From positions 1-64,000 of the forward strand of contig JAFLTP010000009.1 in the NCBI GenBank assembly GCA_022510405.1: a stretch of 64,000 nucleotides of DNA, in the 5' to 3' direction. Position numbers and translations under genes: made by a program. The notes beneath the pieces were generated by a model. It saw nothing but the letters and a program-made list of their open reading frames with translations, did no database searches and was not told the origin of the DNA. Numbering within the stretch: the first letter of the stretch is position 1; the number at the start of each line of letters is the position of its first letter. The DNA is from Muribaculaceae bacterium (GTDB lineage Bacteria > Bacteroidota > Bacteroidia > Bacteroidales > Muribaculaceae). This document shows positions 47,901 to 59,900 of this stretch, piece by piece.

Positions 47901-50900
47901 CACAGAATATCTATGAAGAAACCAAGTTATTGCCGGGTAGATATTTTGATGAACAGGCACAGCAACCGCAGGACCCGAACAACCCTGTTCCACCGTCAGC
48001 CGGAGAAGCCAAAGCAGAAATGGACGCTATTGTCTATCGTATGCAGGAGGCTTATCAGTTGGTTGATGATGTATTTGGAGATGAGGCTGACATCTACCGC
48101 AGTCAATTGGAAGATGATCCCTTTACATTGGTGAATGACCCGACATTGACACCAGGGCAGAAAGATGCAGTTCTGAACTTTATCAACTCCAAAGCGGCAT
48201 TGGATGGAGTGATGGACGGAGCGAACGAGGCTGCACAAAATAAATTAGAGATAGCCAAGAAAGAAATAGAACGGCGCACCAACAAGGGAGATTCTAATTC
48301 TCCTTCAGGGGGCATGATTGTTCCTGCTGTGATGAAAGTGGACGATAAGCCGGTCTATATTGTCAATGGTGATGTGTCGATGTTCCCGGACGGCAGTGAC
48401 GTTGACAGAGCCAATTCTTCTGGCACCCTAATCATTCTTGACCCGGCAGACCCGACAGGCGAGTATAAATGGGCGAGTGTTGATGAAATAAAAAAGGTGG
48501 ATGAACCGATAGACCCACAAGTGCAGTTGGCAGAAGTTCAGAGAACAATAGAGGAAGAACAGGCCGCAATATTCAGTGGTTTTGAAGAAACGGCAGATGA
48601 ATCTACCATGCCTGGGACAGACGCTCGAGAAGAGGGAACCGATGGAGGACTTGTACCCGAAAATGCAGATTTGGGTACAAGTGGTGATCCAAATGTACCC
48701 GAAAACGTTCCAACGGAGTCTCAAAATGTTCCGAATGGTGGTGAAATTGTTCCAAATGGAGTTGAAAATGTTTCACCCACAAATGAGATATCGGGAGAAA
48801 CGTTGTCGAAGATACCGATTGATGAGGCTACGGGGAAACCTAAATGGCATGAATCTGAACCTAAATTGACATATGAAGCCTTGGTAGAGAAGTCCAAGGG
48901 AAATGAAGACAGGGCGAAAGGGTTTGCCAGTATGCAACTTGAGTTAGCCAAGAAGGCGGTAAAGGATGCTGAAAAGATAAAGATAACTTCCACTGATGAT
49001 TTTGATGAGTATGACCGTCAGGCAGAAGAAAGGCAAAAAGCGATAGACCAGGCTACGGCTATAGCTCAACACTGGGAAAGGGTGTTGGCTATACCTGAAG
49101 AGAGGAAAGCAGCGGCCGAGGCTGAGGAGAAGGCCATAAAAGAGGCGGAAGAGGCGGAACGCCAGGCATTGAAAAAGGCTGACGAGTCGCTTGCCAAGGC
49201 TTATGACGAAGTGAAGGATGTGCCGGAAGCATTGGAACATTTGAAAGATTTGGAACCCAAGACCATGGACGAAGTAGCGGCCTTGGTTCTATCCCAAAAC
49301 AGGTTGATGTGGAATGACGAGGGGAACCGTAAGGGAGTGAAAAGTGAGACCGGCTTTGGAGAAGGTGAACGGAGAAAGATGTTTTCTTTATTTGCCCCGA
49401 GGAGCCGCGGAGGAAAGACTTTGCAGAAGTTGGCAGAAGATGAGATGCAACAGATGTGTGAGACTTATGGTGTTCCCTATGACAATCAAGATGCGAGAAA
49501 CGCTTTGATAGATATGATATCTTCTTCCACTACTCCATCGGACATTCGGAAATATATTGAACGGAGAAGAGCTGACCAGGCTTTGGAAATAAAGGAGTCC
49601 ATTCAACGTAGAGAAGAAGAGGCCGAGGAAGAGTTCTATCAGATGAATTATGGGATGAGCAAGGCAGACCATGCGGCCTATGAGGAAATGAAACAATCCG
49701 AACTTGCAGATCTTCACCAGCACTTCGATGAGGAAGAATATTATGGAAAGATTGCAGATGAATTGGCCGATATTGAGGAAATCATACAAAAAGGATTGGA
49801 AGAAAATGATAAAAATTTCAATCCTGGAGAATATTATGGTAATATTGCAGATGAATTAGCAACCCAAGAAAGAATAGACAATGAAAGAAGAGATTCAGAA
49901 ATTGGTGGATACCCGGTTGGAAGCCTTTCGGAAGATGGACGGGAGAGAACAGATGGAAATGATGTTGCAGGCGGTGAGATTCTGCCGGGAAAAGAAACTG
50001 ATCAGCCAAGAGGATTTGTTGAGAATGAGGACCGACAAGAAATATTCAGTAGAGATGGGCAAGAGAGCCTTGATAAGAATGCTGACGTATCAGGCAACAC
50101 ACGGGGAACTGTAGGTGAAAGAATAGCAGAAGCAGAGGCCGAAGTTAACACACAGCCTACGGAGGCGCAGAAAGAGGCAGGGAACTATAAGAAGGGTCAT
50201 GTCAGGATTGGGAAATTTGACGTGACGATAGAGAATCCCAAGGGGAGCGTCCGCAGTGGTGTTGATACCAACGGTAAGGAATGGAGCGTTACCATGCAAC
50301 ATACCTATGGATATATCCGGGGAACAAAGGGTGTTGATGGTGATCATATAGATGTTTTCTTGAAAAATACGGCAGATGAATCTGCCGTGCCTGAGACAAA
50401 AGGTAATACGGAAGGGAAAACAGAAAAGGACTTTGGAAAAGTCCTTCCCGTTGAATGGAATGGGGATAAGGTGTTTGTCATAGACCAATATAACCCGGAC
50501 GGCACATTTGACGAACATAAGGTGATGTTAGGCTTCAACGACAAAGATGAAGCATACGAGGCTTACCTATCCAATTATGAAAAGGGTTGGGAGAATGGCC
50601 GCAGAATAGATATCTCTACAACCAATATAGAAGACTTTGAGAAATGGATTGACAGCAGTAAGAGGAAAACCAAACCTTTTGCCGAGTATAAGACGGTGAA
50701 GAATGTCGTAAATCAATTTCAATATTTTACAGAGCCTCTAAATAGGTTAATTAGCATTGCAAAGGAGAAAACCCAAAGTTTAGTAAAGAAAATAATATCT
50801 CCTGTTTCTTCAAGGTTGCAAGCAGATTTGCTTATAAGAGGAATCGATATAGACAACACTTATAAACATGTTATAGATAATTATGCTATTAATCATGCAT

Positions 50901-53900
50901 TAAAAAAACATGGTGGAGAGACGGAACGGAAAAGGGGCCAAATACCCTTGGAAGATAAGGATTTTGAGAAAGTTGAAGAAGTAGTTGCCAACTATGATTC
51001 AATTACAATTGACAGAAATGGGAGTAAAGAGATAATCAAATATCAAAAAACTTATCCTGACGGAACAACTTATTATATTGAAGAAGTGAGATCCGGTAGA
51101 AAAGAGTTAGCTATGGTGACTATGTATAAACACAAAAACACCAATCTCACCGACGAGAATCTGAATGAACCGACCTCACACACGCCCAAAGCGACTTCGG
51201 ATTTGACTGGAGTTTCTGAAAGCAAAGGTAGTGATAATTCCGAAGATAGGCAAATAGAGGAAAGAAAAGTTTCCGCTACAATCACCCCAACTACCTATAC
51301 CAATAAGAAAGGTAAAACGAGCGACATTAGTCTTGTTAAGTTTAGTCGTGACTTAACTGATGAAGAAAGAGAAGCGGCTAAGCGTCTTATCAGTGAACCG
51401 TTGAGAGCAGGGAAAAAGACCCCTAAAGGTTGGTATGATAGAAACGAGGGAGGTTATATGATGAGGAGCGAAGAGGCGGCCAAAGAATTGGTGAGCCTTA
51501 TCGACAATCCCGATGGCACAGACAACTATGATAAGATTTCAGACAATCAGCCGTTGAGTCGTGAAGACTTGATAAGAGCGATTGAGCCCAAGAAAGAACC
51601 GGAATCAAAAAAGCCTGCCAATGAAATAAGCATTGAGGAGGTAGTTAATGGAGAGGAACCGGAAGTAGCTGTTATAGCTGATGTAGCTGATATAGCTTCA
51701 CCTGGCGATCAACCTGCCATGCCTAATACATTGCGGATAACTGATGAGATGAAGCGAGATGAGGACTTGCTAAGGGATATATTGGGTATCGGAGAGGACG
51801 AGGTGGACGGCAATGTTCATTATAGACTTGATGAACTGACTCCGGAACAAAGACGCAAAGTGTATGCGGCCGGTGTAAATTACTCCATTGGATATATCGA
51901 ACAGGGCATTGTGGGGTTTGAGGACTTTGCAAGAGCCATGAGCAACCGATTGGGAGAAAAGATTAAGCCATGGCTCAAATCCTTCTATGAAGGTGTGAAG
52001 CGTATGCCCGGTTATGAGGATATAGATTTCACTCCTACCGATGAGGTTGACAAGTTTGATATAGATAGTATAGGGAAGCCGGGCGATATCTTCCAACGAG
52101 CCGAGACCAAAGTTGAGGAGCGCAAGGTAGAGAATGCCACAAAGGAGGCAGAAAAAGAACTTATAGCAGAACGAAATGAACAAAGAAAACAAGAAGATGA
52201 ACAAACAACAACAAATACAAAGGCTCTTGAAGCAGAAGCAAAATCTGTTGGAAAAGAGGCAGATGCTATCATCAATAGTGCCAAGAGACAAGAGCCAAGT
52301 GCCGAGGAAATAAACAATGGGATTAACAAGATAGATGATACCCTTAACAAGATAAATGAGCAACTTGGCATACTTGGGTATTATGAGAGTGGATATCCTA
52401 TTGCTAATATAGAGAAACGAGTAGCGACCGATGGTGTAAAACTTACACAACAATTAGCATTGGATCTGAATATCAATTTTGAAGATATGCCGGAGGGTAA
52501 AGATGTAATCCATACTAACTTCAATGATAAGCGTGGTTTAATGGATATAAATCTACCTATCCGGAATGGTTATGAACCATTGCAAATAGAAATTGCATTC
52601 AAGAATGACGGACAAAGTTATAAAGTTTCTGAGGTAAGCACCCGACTGAAGAGAGGAGATAAACTTTCATATGTGATTGGTTATGATAACCGAACATGGC
52701 TGAGCAATCCAACATATAAAGAGTTGCTGGATTCAATAAAGGAAAGTATAGACAAATATTTACCGAAAGCGGAGTCCTCGAAAGATAAACCAACGGCAGA
52801 TGAATCTGCCGTTCCTGAGACAAATGCCGGGGAAGAGGAACTTGCAACAGGAGCATCGGAGACCAAAGAGGAGATCTCAACGGAAGAAGCCACTAAACAG
52901 GCGTTGGAGGCTTTGAGGAAATATGACAATAAAGCCGAAAATAAGACGGTAAAACCGGAGGCTACAATCGGAAGTTTATTTAACTTTGAAGAAGATTCAA
53001 CAACTTCGAAACCAGTAAACCCAAAAGAACAGAAAGATGGCAAGAGAACTGAAATACAATCTGGCAGCACCTACGCCGGAAGAGGCTCAGAGAGACAGCA
53101 ACCTCGACAGGATGAACCGTTGGGAGCGGGCCCAGGGGATAGAGTTAAGCAGCCTCAGTCGGGAAGAGTGGCTGGAAGTGATACAGCACATACTGGTATT
53201 GACAAGACAGGAAGCCGAAGAGTATCTGGAGGCTCTGAGCCAACAGAGCTGGCTATAGAAGATTCCAACTCACCTAAGAAGAACACACGCAATTTCAGTC
53301 TAAAGAGAGGCGAGGCGATCGCTCCTCTTGGCGAATCATCACGCATAAAGGCCAATATAGCGGCCATAGAGAAACTTCAAGAACTGATAGAGAGCGGCAG
53401 ACAGGCAACCCCGGAGGAAATGAAAATCCTAAGCCAGTATTCCGGATGGGGAGGACTTGGGTCAGCCTTCAATGAGCGAGGCGGCTATTCATCTTATAGC
53501 GTTGCAAAGAGACTGAAAGAGCTGTTGGGGGCAGAAGGATTTCAAGAGGCATTGAAATCAACCCGGAGTGCTTTCTACACCCCGGCGGAGGTAATCAATC
53601 CTTTATGGGATTTGGCGAAGGCATTAGGTTTCAAGGGAGGTAAGATATTGGAAGGTTCTGCCGGTATCGGTAATATGTTGGCCTTAATGCCGAGAGACAT
53701 ATCGGAAAAGAGCGATATCCAGGTAGTAGAGATTGACCCCACGACAGGTGGAATTCTGGCACAATTATATCCTGACGCACAAGTAGACATTCAGGGATTT
53801 GAAAAGACAAGGATTCCCAATAACAGTGTGGATCTCGCCATTACAAATGTTCCTTTTGTAACCGGCTTGAGAGTCACAGACGATAGCGGGGATAAGGATT

Positions 53901-56900
53901 TGTCGAGAAGGTTTGGCAATATCCACGACTTTGCCATGGCCAAGAACGTGCGTAAACTCAAGCCGGGAGGACTGGGAATATTTATCACGTCGGCCGGTAC
54001 GCTTGACGGAAGCCGTGATTTCAGGAAATGGCTTGTGAATGAAGGCAGCGCAGATGTTATAGGAGCGTTCAGGCTCAACAACAAGACATTTGGAGGCACT
54101 AATGTTACCTCGGATATTATCGTTGTTAGGAAACGTAAAAACGGACGTCCCTCATCAGCAGCTATAGATGTAAGCGAGACAATGCCGGTGAGGACAGCTC
54201 ATTATAGTCCGGGCAGATATGGGGAATCAGCGAAAGATGTATCGATGTCTTATAACCGGTATTTTGTGGATCATCCGGAACATATGGCCGGAGAGATGCA
54301 GTTTAATTTCGAGAATGGGGAAACCTTCAGAGCTACTTCAACAGGTTTATTCCCGAAAGAGAACAAACCACAGGAAAAACTTCTTGAGGCCTGGGCAAAG
54401 GATTTGAAGGATAGACTTGACAACGCTAACAAAGAAGAAAGTGAGTTGGCCGGTGAAACTCCCACAACGCACGACCAAAAGGTTGACAACCGGGAAAGAG
54501 AAGCCTCCGAGGCAAAGGAAGGAGCATTGGTGCTTAATTCGGAAGGTAGACTTGCAATTGTGGAAAATGGCGAGGCAGTGGAATTGGGCGTTAATTCCAA
54601 TAAAGTTAAAGGGTATACCAAAGTTGAGGTCTATAATGATTACACGGCCATAAAGAGTGCTCTTGATGATTTACTTACCTATCAGACAGAGAACGAAGGT
54701 GAGACGACAGAATTAAAGTCCAAAATAACTGAACTCAACAAGGCTTATGACACATTTGTAAACAAATATGGACATTTCTATAAGAATAACCAATTGGCAT
54801 GGCTAAGGAATGATATTGATTATCCGAGTGTGGCAGCCTTGGAGACAGTGAAAGAGACAGCTGACAAGCAAGGGAACAAGGTTACAACATTTGGTAAAAC
54901 CGATATATTCAGCCGAAGAGTTGTGGAAAAAGAGAAATCTCCACAACCACAGAATGTAAGGGATGGAGTGGTAACGTCAATCAGTCTTTTTGGAGAACTT
55001 GATATAGATTACATTTCCAAAGCGTTGGGGAAAGATGTTGAAGAAGTGAAAAAGGAAATCATTGAATCCGGATTAGGTTTTGAGAATCCGGAAGATTTGA
55101 ATATTGAGGTAAGTTACCAATATCTTTCAGGAAATGTGCGTGACAAACTTGAAATAGCCAAGGCGAGCAATGAAGGAGGCAAATATGATAGGAATATACA
55201 AGCACTTGAAAGGGTTAAACCCTTGGATATTCCTGCACACCTGATTGAGTTCTCATTAGGTAGCACCTGGTTGCCCTCCCGAGTTTATGACCAATACATA
55301 AAAGAAAAGACAGGCCTGGATGTCACCTTCCATCCAGTTGGAGGCACCTGGGTAGCCAATAAACCATATTGGACAGAAACAGAGTCGAACAAAGCTGGAG
55401 GTATCTATTCCAAAGTGCTTGATAAATGGTATACAGGTAGCGATATCATCGAGGCCGCCATGAAGAATAAAACGTTGGAATTCAAAACAACGAAAAAGAA
55501 TCGAGATGGCAGCACCACTACCCTATCCGATCCAGAAGCCACAGCGGCAGTGGGAGCAAAGGTGGATGAATATCGTCAAGATTTTAAGGATTGGCTTAAA
55601 GGCAAATTACAGGAAGATCCTGCCTTCTCAAATGAGATTGCAGAGAAATATAATTATCAGTTCAACAATTATGTTCCTCTTGCTATTCCTGAAGAATTTG
55701 TGCCCCAAAGGTTCCCAGGTTCAGTAACGAGCATGGGTGGTGTTCCTTTTGCGCTTAGGCCTCACCAAAGCCGAGCAGTTATCAAAGCAAGCACAGAGCC
55801 AGTGTTGTTTGCCCATGAAGTGGGAACGGGTAAAACATTTACTTTGATAACTTCAGCGATGGAAATGCGGAGGCTTGGGTTGGCACAGAAACCAATGATA
55901 GTGGTTCAGAATGCCACCTTAGGCCAGTTTGTAGAGAGTGCCAAACAGCTCTATCCGAATGCCAAGATATTGACGTTGACTGATAAAGACCGCACCAAAG
56001 AGGGACGTCTTGGATTCTATGCCAAGATAAAATATAATGATTGGGACATGATCGTGGTACCCCAGTCAGTTTTCGATATGATTCCGGATTCTCCACAAAG
56101 AGAGGCCCAATATATTTCAGACAAGATAGAGGAAAAAAGAATGGTATTGGACCGTTTGATTGAATCGGGAGATGGAAGAGACCCCATGGTAAGAAGGGCC
56201 CAGAAGGAATTAGAAGATCTGGAAAATCAATTAGTGGCTATCACGGAATCACAAAATAAAGGTGGTGAGAGCGTTGCCAAACAAAAGAAGAGACTTACCG
56301 CGTTGGAAAATGCAGAGGCAAGGGCAAAAGAAATGCTTGACAGAAAAACCGACGCGGTGGAGAATTTTGATGACATGGGTATTGATGCGATATTGGTGGA
56401 CGAAGCCCATGAATATAAACATCTTGGTTTCTCAACTGCCATGCAACGAGGAGTTAAAGGAGTTGACCCGTCATATAGCAAGAAGGCTCAGGGCCTCTAT
56501 CTAAAGACTCAGGCCGTAAGAGACCGTAAGGGCAACCGCAACATAGTGTTTGCGACTGGTACTCCAATATCGAATACTGCGGCAGAAGTTTGGACTTTCA
56601 TGCGATATCTCATGCCGGAGGAATTGATGAAAGATTATGATATCTATTACTTTGACGACTTTGTAAGAAACTTCGGTAGCCTTCAGCAAATGCTTGAGTT
56701 TACTACATCAGGTAAGTTCAAAGAGAACAATAGATTTGCGGGATATACCAATCTTCCAGAATTGGCAAGATTATGGAGTTCGGTAGCAGATATTGTACTA
56801 ACCTCAGAAGCAGGAGCAGTAAAGAGCAAGATTCCCTCTATGGAAGAAGAAAAAGCGCAGGATATCTATCTTCCGCAGACCCAGGAACTACGCTCGATAA

Positions 56901-59900
56901 TGAAATATGTGAAGTCGGAGCTTCAACGATTTGAAGAAATGACCGGGGCAGAGAAAAGACAAAATTCTCATATCCCCCTAACAATGTATGGAATCGCAAA
57001 TGCAGCGGCCATAGACCCCCGACTTGTGAAAGACGGAGCCGTGGATGAACCGAATTCTAAGACGAACGAGGCCGTAAGACAGACCTTGAGAGCACTAAAA
57101 GATTCAGAGAAATACAAGGGCACGGTCGCTATATTCTCCGATAAATATCAGAACCAGCGAACAGGGTTTAATCTTTATGAAGATATAAAGAAGAAACTTG
57201 TGGCAGAGGGTGTTCCGGAAGAAAGGATAGCGATCATGAAACCGGGCATGAAAATAGAGGCCAAACAGAAGTTGTTTGACAAAGTGAACAACGGAGAGGT
57301 GCGTGTTATTCTGGGTTCGACACAGACATTGGGAACGGGAGTGAATATTCAGGAAAGGCTCTTTGGGCTGATACATCTTGACGCTCCAAACCGACCAATG
57401 GATTATTGGCAACGAATGGGACGCATATTGCGCCAGGGTAACCTATTTAAAGAATGGGGCATTCCGGTTCGTGTACTTCGATTCGGTGTGGAGGATAGTC
57501 TTGATGTAACGGCCTATCAAAGGCTAAAGACGAAAGGAGCGATAGCTGATTCAATCATGCACTCCAAAGATCTTCTAAGTAACGCTATGGAGAATCGAGT
57601 GATGGAGGAAGAGGAAGACGTGTTTGGAGACACGATAGCCCAGTTGTCGGGATCTGAATATGCCATGCTCAAAAGCCAGGCAGAGAAGCAGGTTCGTAAA
57701 CTGGAGGGCCAAAAGAAATCATGGCAAGCGGACCAGATGTATGTTTCTCGCCAGATTCCCAGAATAAAAGATGCTATAGAAGAGGCACAAAAAGAATTGG
57801 AGGCAACAGAGAAAGGACTTCAGGAAGTGAAGAGATATTTCCCTGAATCCAGTGTATCTGAAATTAAGATTGGGAATACCACTTATTCAGATATAGAGGG
57901 TATGAGTGATTTCTTCAAAGAATATAACAGCGGCATAAAAGAGGCACAGAATCAAGTAAGAGGAACCGCAGAGGGCAACAAACAGACACGCAATCTGACT
58001 GTGAAAGCAGGAGGATTAGACTTCAAGTTTACCACCACGATAGAATCGAGCACCAGAAGGGGTAATGACGGAGGATTGTTTGCGGCCGCTACAACAAAAA
58101 TGACTTATTCGTGCCCGGAGCTTGGGATAGAGGACCGGCATGTTGATCAAGCATTGCTTCGCAACGGTGTAGAAGATATAATTAAGAATGTAGTCACCGG
58201 AGAGGCATTTGAGAAAGAAAGAGTTAAGATTGCAGACAATATAGTGAATTTTGAGAAAGAACTTGCTGTATTGGAACCGCGGTTAGGTCAGTCTTTCAAA
58301 TATGAGAAAGAACTTGCAGATGCGACCGAGCGACTTGAGGAGTATACCGAGAAGATGAAGGCAGAATTGGAAGCGAAGGAAGCCAAGTATGCCGACATGG
58401 ATAAAGTTATAAAAGCTGCGGAAGGTGTTCATTTAGATGAAGACTCCGAGACCAGCGGAGAGGGGAATAAGTATAGATTAGCGGAGGGCGCAAATGAACT
58501 CAACTCTTTAACCAATATTAAATCTAAAGAAGCACGAATTGAAGAGTTAAGTCAAAAATTAAATACTCCGATTAGAATAATCAATGATGTTGACGCTGAT
58601 ACAGAGCGTCCGCTATCTGCGAGAGAACGCAGGGCAAAAGGATGGTATGACACCGAAAAAAACGAGGTTGTTATTGTGGCTCCTAATAATGTGAATGTTG
58701 CAGACGTTGAGAATACGATTGTGCATGAGGTTGTGGGTCATAAAGGACTCCGGGCAATGGTTGGAGAAGAACGGATTGATGAATTTGTAGATGAGATCTA
58801 CAATCATGCTTCCGATAAGATAAAAGCGACCATAGACCAGACCACCCAAAGAATGGTAAATGCCGAGGCAGACCGATTGAGGGTGCGTAAGAGTATGGAA
58901 AGAGAGAAAGCCGGGGAAGATGTGAATGCCAACTATTATACTGATATGGCACAGGCACGCATTGAAGCCGAAGCCAAGAGAGAAAAATTCCGTAGGGAAG
59001 CGACCGAGGAATTTATGAGCGATATGGCTGGGCGTATCGGGACGTCCGGGTTTGAGCAGATGAGCCGTGATGAGCAGACCCTTTGGGGCCGTATCAAAGC
59101 AAAGGTTCAACAATTCCTTGATAAATTCCTTAAGCGTCTTAATATTCCAAAAGGAATAAGGCTCACTGACAAAGATATCGCGTATATCCTCTATAAGAGT
59201 TGGAGAAATCTGCGAGATAAATCTCGTACACCGGCTTCGCAGACAAACTCCGAGAGCAGAGACATCTTTGAGGAGGCGAAAGACGTTGCATTCAGGAATA
59301 AAACCGGGTATGACGCTGACGATGCAAAGAGGTTCAGAGACCCAGATATGGGATTAGAAGAAACGATTACCAAGATGAAAGCAGAGGCTATGCAGGCTAA
59401 TGCTGATAATCTACAGGCCAAGAGAGACGCTATGAGGGCAATCGGTGGAAACCTTAACCATCTACGCAGTGCAATGGCACGTCAAAGGGAATATGACATT
59501 ACCACGGTAAAGAGCATAACCGATTTGGCTAAGGTTCTCTTGGATAATAACCTGTTGGACGATTTAAGCAAGACCGAAACCAAGAGGATATTAGGATCTA
59601 TACCAAATGCCCTGAAGGGCATAGGCCAAAGACGAACACCTATCGACAAACTTATGGATGTGATGGTGGACAATCAATTGAGATTGGGTCAGAAGACATT
59701 CAGCAACCTCGTTACGATAAAAGGAAGCCGGGTTGATGCTCGAGGTGTGGAAGTGCAGGGCATTTTGGACCCGGACGGCCAGCGCATGGCACAGGTGGTA
59801 AGGAAGTCAATTTCCCTACCAAAAGATGATATTGAGACCCGGATTGCCGAGGCGTTGAACCGCATGGGCAGTACAGACCAAGCGACAGCAGATGAAGCGG

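Noticed and set aside
48576..48869. 97-residue +1-frame ORF in the giant gene, considered as a third nested gene
   Set aside because: Its product is Met/Lys/Arg/Gln-rich without balanced composition, as in an ordinary shadow frame, unlike the ORFs at 49881 and 53037.
50090..50518. 142-residue antisense ORF in the giant gene
   Set aside because: Cys/Phe/Ile/Leu-rich shadow of an acidic coding strand; no start context or homology pattern.
55506..56504. Two further +1-frame ORFs over the helicase domain
   Set aside because: The main frame here has conserved helicase motifs and the alternative products look random and basic.
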